DNA of 64,000 bases. It comes from Geobacter sp. OR-1 (GTDB lineage Bacteria; Desulfobacterota; Desulfuromonadia; Geobacterales; DSM-12255). A program made the translations under genes and the position numbers. The notes under the pieces are model-generated. The model was not told where the DNA came from. It was given only the letters and a program-made list of their open reading frames with translations, and made no database searches. Location: positions 1 through 64,000 of the forward strand of contig NZ_BAZF01000017.1 in NCBI RefSeq assembly GCF_000813145.1, written 5' to 3'. This document shows positions 33,086 through 41,959 of the stretch, piece after piece (the first letter of the stretch is position 1; each line of letters starts with the position of its first letter).

Positions 33086-33433
33086 ATGACAAAACTGGTT
33101 GGCGAGCATCTGCTGATGCGTATTTTCATCGGAGAGAGCGATCGACACAACCACAAGCCGCTCTATGAAGCGTTGGTGGAGCTGCTACGCCAGGAGGGAT
33201 TTGCCGGGGCCACGGTACTGCGTGGGCTTTGTGGCTTCGGGGCGCATAGTGTCTTTCATACGCAAAAGCTCCTTGACCTCTCTGCCGATCTCCCGATTAT
33301 TGTTGAGGTCGTCGACAGCCAGGAGAAGATCGACGCCATCATGCCGCGCATTGATGCGATGATGGGGGGCGGTATGATTACCCTGGAAAAGGCCACTGTT
33401 ATCCGCTACACCCATGATCCCCAGAAAAAATAA
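33086..33433 (+). CDS. DUF190 (PII-like) protein
   Basis: Protein of 115 residues with a PII-like ferredoxin fold: LLMRIFIGESDRHNHKPLYEALVELLRQEGFAGATVLRGLCGFG, then VVDSQEKIDAIMPRID and GGGMITLEKATVIRY. DUF190 proteins are often fused to or encoded beside CrcB and are suspected to regulate it, perhaps by binding a nucleotide; that role is unproven. AAAGGAG precedes ATG 33086. It ends in a strong bidirectional terminator that overlaps its stop codon. Confidence 0.92.
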   Translation: MTKLVGEHLLMRIFIGESDRHNHKPLYEALVELLRQEGFAGATVLRGLCGFGAHSVFHTQKLLDLSADLPIIVEVVDSQEKIDAIMPRIDAMMGGGMITLEKATVIRYTHDPQKK

Positions 33434-33470
33434 GCCACCCTTGCCTTGAGGCGGGGGTGGCTTACTCTCT
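33425..33470. terminator. Bidirectional terminator between DUF190 and the Dcu transporter
   Basis: TAAGCCACCC (33431-33440, containing the DUF190 stop) pairs with GGGTGGCTTA (33455-33464). On the minus strand it is followed by TTTTTTC, a strong terminator for the transporter gene. On the plus strand the tail is only CTCTCTT. Confidence 0.85.
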
Positions 33471-33495
33471 TGGTCCTGCTGCCAGTTAAAATCGC

Positions 33496-34842
33496 CTACA
33501 CTATGAGCATCTTAACGAGGAGATAGCCTACCCCACATCCTGTGCTTACGCCGATGAGGCCGGGGATGATGAAGCTGTGGTTGAGGATGTATTTACCGAT
33601 GCATGTCGTGCCGGAGCGGTCGAAGTTGATGCAGGCCAGGTCGCTGGCATAGGTAGGAAGGATGAAGTAACCGTAGCTGGCGGAAATGAAGGCAATCATC
33701 ATCAGTGGATCCACACCGAGGCTGACCCCCAGGGGTGCCATTGCGGCGATGGCCGCAGCCTGGCTGTTAACGAACTTGGAGACGACAAACAGCACGATGG
33801 CGTAGCTCCATGGCTGGGTAGCCACGATACCCGCGAGGCTCCCTTTCAACAGTTCGAAATGCGCTTCGAAAAAGGTGTCGGCCATCCAGGCCACCCCGAA
33901 GATGGAGATGACGGCAACCATACCGGCCTTGAATACGGTGCCGTTGGGGATATCCTTGGTGTTCACCTTGCAGAACAGCACTATGAGTGCTCCGGCGGTC
34001 AGCATCATGATCTGGATCGCCAGGTTCATGGAGAGCACCTTTGTTTTTCCGGCAACCGCAAAGACCGGGCGTAATTCCGGGAAGGCGCCCAGGACAACCA
34101 CGGCGGCGATGGCGGCAAAGAAGATCCAGGTGGCCCAGTAGGCTTCTTTGGGGAACACTTTGTCCAGCAGGGTGGCGGATTCGCCGTAAATGTACTCTTT
34201 CTGTTCCGGGTCCTGCAGCTTTGCCTGGAACTTGGGATCATTTTCCAGGTCCTTGCCACGCTTGAGGCTCCAGAGTGCCATCATTATTACACCGCAGAAC
34301 GTGGCGGGGATGCCGATGCTCAGCAGTTGCAGCAAGCTGACCGGATGGGTGGATTTTGCCAGAATGGCGACCAGCGAGACGACAGCCACGGATACGGGAG
34401 AGGCGCAGATCCCCATCTGGGATGCAACGGATGCCGCGGCCATTGGGCGTTCCGGACGGACCCCCTCCTTGATGGCGATGTCGTAGATGATGGGGAACAT
34501 CGTGTAAACCACGTGGCCTGTGCCGCACATGACGGTAAGGCACCAGGTCGTGATCGGGGCGAGAATGGTTATGTACTGGGGATGCCGGCGCAATATCTTT
34601 TCTGCGAAGCGCATCATCACGTTGAGACCTCCGGCGGTCTGCAGCACCGACGCGCAACCGAGGACGGCCATGATGGTAAGCAGCACATCCACCGGGGGCT
34701 TGCCGGGTGCGAGATGGAAGACAAAGGCAAAGACGAGGAGACCGGCGCCGCTGATGAGCCCGAGACCGAAGCCTCCGTAACGGGTGCCCACCAACAGGCA
34801 TGCAACGATAACCAGAAATTCGAGTGCGATGATGTAATCCAT
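33496..34842 (-). CDS. dcuB: Anaerobic C4-dicarboxylate transporter, DcuA/DcuB type
   Basis: Inner-membrane carrier of 448 residues, about 10-12 helices, exchanging fumarate, malate or aspartate for succinate during anaerobic growth. Family landmarks are GTRYGGFGLGLISGAGL, LTIMAVLGCASVLQTAGGLNVMMRFAEKILRRHPQYITILAPI, GTGHVVYTMFPIIYDIA and SQMGICASPVSVAVV, near those of E. coli DcuA/DcuB. DcuA and DcuB cannot be told apart with certainty. ATG 34842 has AAGGAGG seven bases upstream. It carries a sigma54 promoter and repeated upstream sites and lies next to a kinase/NtrC-type regulator pair on the same strand that probably switches it on. Confidence 0.9.
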   Translation of the reverse strand: MDYIIALEFLVIVACLLVGTRYGGFGLGLISGAGLLVFAFVFHLAPGKPPVDVLLTIMAVLGCASVLQTAGGLNVMMRFAEKILRRHPQYITILAPITTWCLTVMCGTGHVVYTMFPIIYDIAIKEGVRPERPMAAASVASQMGICASPVSVAVVSLVAILAKSTHPVSLLQLLSIGIPATFCGVIMMALWSLKRGKDLENDPKFQAKLQDPEQKEYIYGESATLLDKVFPKEAYWATWIFFAAIAAVVVLGAFPELRPVFAVAGKTKVLSMNLAIQIMMLTAGALIVLFCKVNTKDIPNGTVFKAGMVAVISIFGVAWMADTFFEAHFELLKGSLAGIVATQPWSYAIVLFVVSKFVNSQAAAIAAMAPLGVSLGVDPLMMIAFISASYGYFILPTYASDLACINFDRSGTTCIGKYILNHSFIIPGLIGVSTGCGVGYLLVKMLIV

Positions 34843-34901
34843 GGCCAATCCTCCTTATTCAGCCGTAAAGCTGATTAGTGCGAACTCTTTAAGTTATGGA
34901 G

Positions 34902-34918
34902 AGCACAGAGAGTGCCAG
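34902..34918 (-). promoter_or_regulatory. Sigma54 (-24/-12) promoter of the Dcu transporter
   Basis: On the minus strand CTGGCACTCTCTGTGCT: perfect -24 box, invariant GG and GC 12 bases apart, -12 box GTGCT. The expected transcript start is near 34890, giving a leader of about 48 bases. Confidence 0.8.
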
Positions 34919-34993
34919 CCCGGCATGTGTTCGTAACACGCTGATTATGTTAGTTAAATTGCGCGAAAATGGTCACAAGGCCAATTTAACCCT

Positions 34994-35098
34994 CATAACC
35001 AAAGGCTATGGCGAATAAGGGATATTATTGATAACTAATTGATTTTAAACAGTATGGATGGGATATAGCCGGGGGTTATGATTATAACCTTGGTTATG
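34994..35098. promoter_or_regulatory. Repeated GGTTATG/CATAACC sites upstream of the dcu sigma54 promoter
   Basis: CATAACC at 34994-35000; GGTTATG at 35074-35080 paired with ATAACC at 35084-35089 (palindrome GGTTAT-GATT-ATAACC); and another GGTTATG at 35092-35098. They lie 80-180 bases upstream of the -24 box and end just before the activator gene, the usual enhancer position. Confidence 0.65.
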
Positions 35099-35129
35099 GG
35101 GGTTGGATATTTGGGATGGCTTGTCCGGC

Positions 35130-36542
35130 TCAGGACTGTCGCATCTTCAACCGTTTGGAGAGCGCCGGCTGCGAGATGCCAAGCAGGCGCGCCGCAAGTG
35201 TCTGGTTACCGCCGGACCGGTCCATTGCCTCCATCACCAGAAGAGCGGCCGCGTCGCTGAAGGTCGGAAGGTCGGCAAAGCCGGCAAATGGGTTCTGGCG
35301 GGGGGGTGATGCCTGTGGTTCACTGCTTGGCAGGGGTTGTCCGACCGCTTTGATAAATGAGTCCATGGAAAGCATCCGGTCGCGATGGATGCTTACGGCA
35401 TCGTAAACTATCGCCTTGAGTTCGCGGACATTGCCGGGGAATCTGTAGGTCGCCAGCAACTGGGCCAGTTCCCGCGGCGGGGTCGGCTTCTTTTTCCCCA
35501 GCTCCTTGGCCGCTTCTCCCAGAAAATGGTCCAGCAGCAGCGGGATGTCGCCTGGCCGTTCCCGCAATGGCGGCACGTGCAGCTGGTGGGTGCGGAGCCG
35601 GTAGTAGAGATCGCGCCGGAATACCCCTGTTGCCTCCTTTTCCGCCAGGTTCTGGTGGGTGGCGGCGATGATCCGCGCTTTTAGCCGCCTCGGCTGATCG
35701 CAGCCGATCGGGAAAAATTCCCCCTCCTGCAGCAACCTGAGCAGCTTGACCTGGGAAGGGATGCTGAGATCGCCGATTTCGTCGAGGAACAGCGTACCGT
35801 CGGCCGCCTCTTCGATCATCCCACGCCGGAGCTGGTCGGCTCCGGTAAAGGCCCCCCTGACATGGCCGAACAGGGTGTCGCTGAAGACCGTGTCGTCCAG
35901 CCCTGCGACATTGACCGTTACCAGTTTGCCCCGGCATCCGCTCAACTGGTGGACCGCCTGGGCGATGAGCTCTTTGCCGACGCCGCTCTCCCCGGTTATC
36001 AGCAAAGGCTGCGGGCTTTTGGCCACTGCCTCGGCATAGGCAAAGACGTTCAGCATTGCCCGGTCGCCGGTAACGATGGCAATAAATGCCTCCGGATGGC
36101 GCAGTTCACCTGAGGCGAAGCGGTTGGACATCTCCAGGTAATCCCGCTGCATCTCCTTCATCCGGACCGCCCGCAGTACCCCGCCGACGATCCGGTCCTC
36201 TTCGTCGGTCTTGATGAAATAATCGAACGCCCCGAGCTTCATGCAGCGCACCGCAGTTTCCAGCTGATTGAGGCCGCTGACGACTATGCAGGTGATCTCC
36301 GGGAACTGCTCGCCGATCTGCTTGAGCAGCTCCTCGCCCGACAGATGGGGCATGGTGAGATCGAGGAGCACGAGACCGATCCCTCCTCCGGCAAGGAGGC
36401 CAATCACCTCCCGGCTGTCCTGGCAGGTGGTGACATTGGTCAGCCCGGCGCAGCTTCGCAGTGTCAGGGACAGCGATTTCAGCCAGGCCGGTTCGTCATC
36501 CACCAGGAGAATGCCGAAGGCGGGATAGGATTGCTGGTTCAC
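35130..36542 (-). CDS. Sigma54-dependent NtrC/DctD-type response regulator
   Basis: Regulator of 470 residues: a receiver (LVDDEPAWLKSLSLTLR; phospho-Asp in LVLLDLTMPHLSGEE), then AAA+ with Walker A GESGVGKE, GAFTGA loop (VRGAFTGADQLRRG) and Walker B GTLFLDEIGDL, and a C-terminal Fis-type HTH (GGNQTLAARLLGISQPALSKRL). Its start codon overlaps the stop of the upstream kinase (ATGA), so it is translationally coupled to it. The divergence-free arrangement kinase-regulator-dcuB, with a sigma54 promoter on dcuB, makes this the probable activator of the transporter. Confidence 0.93.
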   Translation of the reverse strand: MNQQSYPAFGILLVDDEPAWLKSLSLTLRSCAGLTNVTTCQDSREVIGLLAGGGIGLVLLDLTMPHLSGEELLKQIGEQFPEITCIVVSGLNQLETAVRCMKLGAFDYFIKTDEEDRIVGGVLRAVRMKEMQRDYLEMSNRFASGELRHPEAFIAIVTGDRAMLNVFAYAEAVAKSPQPLLITGESGVGKELIAQAVHQLSGCRGKLVTVNVAGLDDTVFSDTLFGHVRGAFTGADQLRRGMIEEAADGTLFLDEIGDLSIPSQVKLLRLLQEGEFFPIGCDQPRRLKARIIAATHQNLAEKEATGVFRRDLYYRLRTHQLHVPPLRERPGDIPLLLDHFLGEAAKELGKKKPTPPRELAQLLATYRFPGNVRELKAIVYDAVSIHRDRMLSMDSFIKAVGQPLPSSEPQASPPRQNPFAGFADLPTFSDAAALLVMEAMDRSGGNQTLAARLLGISQPALSKRLKMRQS

Positions 36543-38323
36543 GTCTCCTCCTCTGTAATTACCGGCAAAGCCAGGGTAACGGTGGTGCCGCTGCCCGGGG
36601 TCGAATCGAAAAACAGCCGGCCGCCATGCTCCTTGATTATGCCGTCGGATACCGACAGGCCGAGACCGGTGCCGCCGCTCTCCCGCTTCGTGGTGAAAAA
36701 CGGGTCGGTCAGGCGTGACAGGTTTTCGGCGGTAATGCCGACCCCTTCGTCGCGCACCGTCAGAATGGCGCTGGTAGTGGCGCGGTTGCAGCTGGTGGCG
36801 ATAAATATGCCCCGCTCGCTATCCGGCAGGGCCTGGCAGGCGTTGAGCACCAGGTTGATCACCACCTGCTCGATCCGCTGGTTGTTCCCCCTGACCGGCG
36901 GTATATCCTCGGCATAATCGACCTGCAGCCTGTTTGTTGCTTTGCGGACCGTCGGCTCAACGAGCCGCAGCGCTGTCCGGACAACCGTGTTGAGATCAAT
37001 GGTCTCTTTATCCCCCAGATCGTCCCGCCGGGCAAAATCCTTCAGGTCGTTGACAATCCGCTTGATCCGCTTCGCCCCATCCTGCATCTCGTCCAGAATC
37101 CTCGGGATCTCCTCGCGCATCTCAGAATACGGCAGGCCGCCAAGGGTAAAATCGCCATGGCCGGCGTAATGCTCTTCAAGTATCCGTTCCGTATCGTTGT
37201 GAGCCCGTTTCAGGATCGGTACATCGAGAAGGATCAGCCCGGTCGGGTTGTTGATCTCGTGGGCGACGCCCGAAACCAGAACTCCCAGGGCCGCCAGCTT
37301 GTCGGCCTGGACCAGCTGCTGCTGGTTGCGCCGCAGCTCCTCTTCGGCATGTTTGCGCTCGCTGACTTCCCGGGTCAGGTCGGCAGTGCGCAAGGCGACC
37401 TGGCGGTGCAGGGTGCGCGACCAGAGGGCAAAGCCACCCAGCAGCAGCACCAGCGGCACTACGACTACTGCCCCGTACTTGGCTATGGAACGCCAGTCCA
37501 CATGTTCCGGCTCCAGAACCCCGAGCCATTTGTTATAGATCAGGTCGTACTGGCCGGTCTTCCTGAGGATGGCCAGCCCCTCGTTGAAACGTGAGAGCAG
37601 TTCGGCATTGCCTTTCTTGACCGCATAGCCGTAACGATGGGTCGCCACGTTGCGCACGGCCGGAAAGAGGTTGGTCAGTTTCAGCTCGCGAATGATATAC
37701 ATCCCCGGAACGATGGCGACAATGGCATAATCGGTTCTCCCGGCAGCCAGGAGCCGCAGGGCATCCGCCGGGGTCGGCGTCAATTCCAGCCTCCCCTTGA
37801 AACCCTCTCGCACCAATAAATCGTGCATGATCCCGGCCCGGTGAACGGCCACCGATTTTCCTGCCAGTTCGGCAAACGAGTTTATCGGCGGTGAGTCACG
37901 CCTGGCAAAGACCGCGTGGTTGACCATGGCGTGGGGGAGGGAGAAATCGACCTCTCTCGCCCGTTCTTCGGAAAACGACATCCCTTCCAGCACATCAACG
38001 CGGCCGCTCTGCAAGGCTGAACGCATCTCCGACCAGCCGCTAAGCCGGAACTCGACCTTCATCCCCATGACCTCGGCAATGGCCCTGGTCAGTTCGACGT
38101 TGAATCCCGTTGGTTGGCCGTTTTGATCAATGAATTCATAGGGGGGATAATCCCGGTCGCCGCCGACAACGATCTCCCGGTCTGCGCCCGGTACGGGGAG
38201 GTTGGCCGCACCGGCACCGGCGGCGCACACTGCCAGGACAACCATGGTAATGGCCGGCCACAGCACGCTGGCAAGCATGCGCTGCATCACAAACCGATGT
38301 GCAACGATACGATAATGATCCAC
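36539..38323 (-). CDS. Sensor kinase with extracytoplasmic SBP_bac_3 domain
   Basis: Kinase of about 594 residues. A signal or membrane segment (LASVLWPAITMVVLAVCAAGAGA) leads to a type-3 solute-binding domain (EIVVGGDRDYPPYEFIDQNGQPTGFNVELTRAIA split here; VDVLEGMSFSEERAREVDFS; GKSVAVHRAGIMHDLL). Then come a membrane helix near 286-305, a coiled coil, HisKA GVAHEINNPTGLIL and HATPase (NLVLNACQAL, DEGVGI, GTGLGLSV). SBP_bac_3 domains usually bind amino acids; with a Dcu gene beside it, aspartate or a dicarboxylate is a fair guess. The start GTG 38323 lacks a good ribosome site and a start 9-12 codons further in is possible. Confidence 0.9.
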   Translation of the reverse strand: MDHYRIVAHRFVMQRMLASVLWPAITMVVLAVCAAGAGAANLPVPGADREIVVGGDRDYPPYEFIDQNGQPTGFNVELTRAIAEVMGMKVEFRLSGWSEMRSALQSGRVDVLEGMSFSEERAREVDFSLPHAMVNHAVFARRDSPPINSFAELAGKSVAVHRAGIMHDLLVREGFKGRLELTPTPADALRLLAAGRTDYAIVAIVPGMYIIRELKLTNLFPAVRNVATHRYGYAVKKGNAELLSRFNEGLAILRKTGQYDLIYNKWLGVLEPEHVDWRSIAKYGAVVVVPLVLLLGGFALWSRTLHRQVALRTADLTREVSERKHAEEELRRNQQQLVQADKLAALGVLVSGVAHEINNPTGLILLDVPILKRAHNDTERILEEHYAGHGDFTLGGLPYSEMREEIPRILDEMQDGAKRIKRIVNDLKDFARRDDLGDKETIDLNTVVRTALRLVEPTVRKATNRLQVDYAEDIPPVRGNNQRIEQVVINLVLNACQALPDSERGIFIATSCNRATTSAILTVRDEGVGITAENLSRLTDPFFTTKRESGGTGLGLSVSDGIIKEHGGRLFFDSTPGSGTTVTLALPVITEEET

Positions 38324-38544
38324 GGGCGCTTTTCCGGAAAATGAGAGATGAACTGGTACTAGGATATCCTAATTTTCATGCTTCGCCAGCCAAAGGGGGA
38401 AACTACGGAGAGGAAACAACTTGCGCGAACCAGAAATCCGGGAGACAATATTAAATAAATATAATTCGGCAAAATGACAAGAATGGCGCAGAAGAGTTAA
38501 TAAAAAGAATAATTACCCGATAATAGAGGTAACGGGATACGGAC

Positions 38545-40092
38545 ATGGATAAGAATACCGAAACAGCACTGCAACAGCAGAAAGAATTTTATGAAAAGCT
38601 GCTGGATAGCTTGTCGGCGCCGACTTTTGTCATCGATGACGGGCATCGCGTGATTGTCTGGAACAAAGCCTGTGAGATGCTGACCGGCCTTCGCGCAGAT
38701 GAGGTTGTCGGGACAACGGGACAATGGAAGGGGTTCTACGACCATGAGCGTCCCTGTCTTGCCGATATCGTTCTGGACGGACAGGAAGGGCTGTTATCGG
38801 GACTCTATAGCCAGTTCAGCAGGTCTCCTCTCCAGACGGATCTGCTGATGGCTGAGGGGTGGTACTTCTTGCGCAACGAGGAACGTTATATCTTCTTCAA
38901 TGCCGCTCCGATCCGTTCTGCAACCGGTGAAATCGTCGCAGTAATCGAAACGCTCGAAGACATCACCGAACGCAAGCGTTCTGAGGATGAACTGCGTACG
39001 CTCTCCTATGCCATCACCCAGAGCCCGGTCTCCATCGTGATCACCTCACCCGAGGGGCTGATTGAACATGTGAATCCGAAATTCACCGAGGTTACCGGAT
39101 ACTCCGAGCAGGAGGTCATTGGCCGTAATCCTTCGGTGCTCAAGTCGGGGCAGACCAGCCTGGAGACTTACCAAGACCTTTGGGAAACAATCCTTGACGG
39201 CCGTGAGTGGCGGGGCGAGTTTCTCAACAGGAAGAAAAACGGCGAACTGTACTGGGAAGAGGCGATGATCTCGCCGATAAAGGGGCCGAATGGGGAGATA
39301 ACCCATTTCATTGCGATCAAAGAGGAAGTAACCGAAAAGAAACGCCTTGAGGGTCAGCTCCGGCATGCCCAGAAAATGGAGGCGATCGGCCAGCTTTCCG
39401 GCGGCGTAGCTCATGATTTCAACAATATTCTGACAGCCATAGTGGGCTACGCCAGTATTCTTGAAATTAAATGCGAGCAAAGCGAGCAAGTCAACCGGTG
39501 CATAACCGAAATTATCCGCGCCTCAGAACGAGGCGCCAAGTTGACGAAGAACCTGCTGACATTCAGCCGCAAACATGCCGGTCCTTTGACGCCCATCGAC
39601 ATGAACGAACTGGTTAGCAGAATGGTGAAAATTGTTGGCGAAAATCTAGGCCCGGCCATCCGGCTCGAAACAAAAATCAGCGATAGCCCATTGCCGGTCA
39701 AGGCTGACAGCATCCAACTCGAACAGGCGATCATGAACATTATTGCCAACGCCAGGGAAGCTCTGACCGGTGGTGGTGCCCTTGCCATCGAAACCGAAGT
39801 CTGTCACCTGACTCAGGAGTCGATCAACCGGCTCGGTTATGGCCAGATCGGCGATTATGCGGTTGTGACCGTTGCCGATGACGGAACCGGCATGGACGAG
39901 GCGACACTTAAGCGGATCTACGAACCGTTCTTTACCACGAAAGAGATGGGTGGCGGCAGCGGTCTTGGTCTTTCCATAACTTACGGCATAGTCAAACGGC
40001 ATAACGGGTTCATAACCTGTAGCAGTGAAAAGGGGCGAGGAAGCAGCTTCAAGATCTTCTTGCCAGCGATCTCCGGAGGAGAGCTAGGATGA
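38545..40092 (+). CDS. Cytoplasmic PAS-PAS histidine kinase
   Basis: Soluble kinase of 515 residues, with no membrane helix. PAS-1 ([30 protein letters not shown]) contains an insertion of Fe-S/heme-unrelated type. PAS-2 follows ([34 protein letters not shown]) with its PAC segment ([18 protein letters not shown]). The core is His[20 protein letters not shown] box [10 protein letters not shown] and G boxes DDGTGMD and GSGLGLSI. The last codons overlap the start of the HD-GYP regulator gene by four bases (ATGA), so the kinase and c-di-GMP phosphodiesterase are made together. Confidence 0.92.
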   Translation: MDKNTETALQQQKEFYEKLLDSLSAPTFVIDDGHRVIVWNKACEMLTGLRADEVVGTTGQWKGFYDHERPCLADIVLDGQEGLLSGLYSQFSRSPLQTDLLMAEGWYFLRNEERYIFFNAAPIRSATGEIVAVIETLEDITERKRSEDELRTLSYAITQSPVSIVITSPEGLIEHVNPKFTEVTGYSEQEVIGRNPSVLKSGQTSLETYQDLWETILDGREWRGEFLNRKKNGELYWEEAMISPIKGPNGEITHFIAIKEEVTEKKRLEGQLRHAQKMEAIGQLSGGVAHDFNNILTAIVGYASILEIKCEQSEQVNRCITEIIRASERGAKLTKNLLTFSRKHAGPLTPIDMNELVSRMVKIVGENLGPAIRLETKISDSPLPVKADSIQLEQAIMNIIANAREALTGGGALAIETEVCHLTQESINRLGYGQIGDYAVVTVADDGTGMDEATLKRIYEPFFTTKEMGGGSGLGLSITYGIVKRHNGFITCSSEKGRGSSFKIFLPAISGGELG

Positions 40093-41162
40093 ATGAGGAA
40101 GAAAAAGGGTCAATAATGGTCATCGATGATGACCCCCATGTGTTGCACAGTGTATCAACGCTGCTCTCCATGGTCGGTTTCCGGGTTTACTCTTACGACA
40201 GCGGTGAAAGCGCTCTTGCTGCCATCGGGACCAACGCTGTGGACGTTTTCCTCACTGATATCAACATGCCGGGGATGAGCGGCATAGAGTTGCTGGAGGC
40301 GATCCGCCGCAGCGATACCGAGACCCCGGTCATTCTCATGACTGCTTTCCCTGAATTTGATGTAGCGGTATCCGCTGTGAAGAAGGGCGCCCACGACTTT
40401 ATCATCAAGCCGTATAACGCCCAGTACCTGATTCATAGCGTCGAGAAAGCGGTTGATTTCAGGCGGTTGAAGGAGATTGAGAAAAATTACCGCCAGGAGC
40501 TTGAGCTGACAGTCCTCCAGCGGACGGCCGAGCTGGCGGATGCATTGTGCATGCTCAAAAACATGAGCGTGGAGACCATCGCGCGGCTTACCTCCGCGGC
40601 AGAACTCAGAGACGAGGACACCGGGCGTCATATCTCCAGGATCGGGCTCTATGCCGGGATGCTTGCACGAGAACTGGGCCAACCTGACGATTTCATCGAG
40701 ACCATCACCGTTGCCAGTGCCATGCATGATGTCGGCAAGATCGGCGTTCCCGACGCAATCCTCCTCAAGCAGGGGAGCCTGACGGCAGAGGAGTTCGACG
40801 TCATGAAACGCCACACGGTGGTCGGCGAGAAGATCCTCCGGGGATCGTCATATCCCATGCTGCAAATGGCTGCCTCCATTGCGCTCAATCATCATGAACG
40901 ATGGGATGGCACCGGTTACCCTCATGGCCTCAAAGGCGATCTTATTCCGATTGAAGGACGGATAGTCATGCTGGTGGACCAGTATGATGCCCTGCGCAGC
41001 AAAAGGGTGTACAAACCCGCCTTCAGCCATGAAAAGGCGGTAAGCATCATTTGTGAAGGGGATGGCAGAACCATGCCGGGCCATTTTGACCGCCGGGTGC
41101 TAGAGGCGTTTCAAGCGACTGTCGATAAGTTCGAGAATATTTTTGACAGCAACAGGGATTGA
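40089..41162 (+). CDS. Response regulator with HD-GYP phosphodiesterase output
   Basis: Regulator of 357 residues: a receiver ([16 protein letters not shown]; phospho-Asp in [13 protein letters not shown]), a coiled coil and an HD-GYP domain with [15 protein letters not shown], the GYP-bearing [17 protein letters not shown] and the helix [17 protein letters not shown]. The metal-binding HD and GYP motifs are intact, so it should hydrolyse c-di-GMP. RpfG is the best-known relative. Coupling to the preceding kinase suggests phosphorylation controls activity. Confidence 0.93.
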   Translation: MNEEEKGSIMVIDDDPHVLHSVSTLLSMVGFRVYSYDSGESALAAIGTNAVDVFLTDINMPGMSGIELLEAIRRSDTETPVILMTAFPEFDVAVSAVKKGAHDFIIKPYNAQYLIHSVEKAVDFRRLKEIEKNYRQELELTVLQRTAELADALCMLKNMSVETIARLTSAAELRDEDTGRHISRIGLYAGMLARELGQPDDFIETITVASAMHDVGKIGVPDAILLKQGSLTAEEFDVMKRHTVVGEKILRGSSYPMLQMAASIALNHHERWDGTGYPHGLKGDLIPIEGRIVMLVDQYDALRSKRVYKPAFSHEKAVSIICEGDGRTMPGHFDRRVLEAFQATVDKFENIFDSNRD

Positions 41163-41197
41163 AAAGAGTGCGGCGGACCGTCTGATATCACAACGGG

Positions 41198-41959
41198 TCA
41201 TACCTTACCCGGTGCAAACTCCACCAGCCACGGCCGCACCTTAAGCGGCACCTTGCTCTGCTGCAGCCGCAGATTTTCTCGCTCGCCAATCGCCAGGGTG
41301 GCAAAGTAACTGCGCCACAACTCCTGAAAACGCTCTTCCGCCACGGTCAGATCCGGATCGGCATGACTGGCCATGGGAAGAATCAGCCATTCCCGGCGCT
41401 GCCGGTCATGGAAAACCCCCTCGCCATGCTTGGTATCGTGTATTACCCACTGCTGATCGCTGAAACGGGCCGCGAAATGAGAAGCAATGAGCGGCAGAAT
41501 CCGGTGGTCCGGGGCAATGGCGCTATAATAGAAGCCGCCGTTCACCTCCTGAAACCGGACAAAGCCCAGATACCGGTGCGCTTCGTGCCCCACCTGCTGG
41601 GCCAGTTTCCAGAACGGCGCCACGTGCTGATGTGACAGCATGGCGCTTACCTTTCGACCGACTTCCCATGCCAGCAGCAGATAGCGGCAGATCAGCAACT
41701 CCCGTTCCGGATGGCCGGCCAGAAAGACCTGGCTGATCCGGTGGTGGCACGCCGGCGTCAGACGTGCGATCAGCTCGGGCCAGAACTGTTCCACCAGCTG
41801 CTCATCCGTTTCAATGGCAATCACTTCGTAAAAGAGGCTCTGCTGAGGCGGCGGGTCCGTGCCGATGGCGTCCGGCAGGATGCGCTGCGGCACGAGTCTG
41901 GCCATGACCGTCAGCAGCCCGCTGAAACTGCCGTCGTAACGGTAGATGCCACCCATCAC
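41198..41959 (-). CDS. TIGR03915-type protein, putative DNA-metabolism partner of radical SAM protein
   Basis: Protein of 253 residues. The readable family pattern is YRYDGSFSGLLTVMARLV at the start, HRISQVFLAGHPERELLICRYLLLAWEVG, HQHVAPFWKLAQQVGHEAHRYLGFVRFQEVN split across the middle, and DRQRREWLI. This corresponds to the conserved partner of the TIGR03916 radical SAM family (DUF4130-like), annotated only as a probable DNA-metabolism protein. Its biochemical function is not known. The start overlaps the stop of the radical SAM gene by four bases (ATGA), so the two are made as a pair. Confidence 0.82.
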   Translation of the reverse strand: MMGGIYRYDGSFSGLLTVMARLVPQRILPDAIGTDPPPQQSLFYEVIAIETDEQLVEQFWPELIARLTPACHHRISQVFLAGHPERELLICRYLLLAWEVGRKVSAMLSHQHVAPFWKLAQQVGHEAHRYLGFVRFQEVNGGFYYSAIAPDHRILPLIASHFAARFSDQQWVIHDTKHGEGVFHDRQRREWLILPMASHADPDLTVAEERFQELWRSYFATLAIGERENLRLQQSKVPLKVRPWLVEFAPGKV

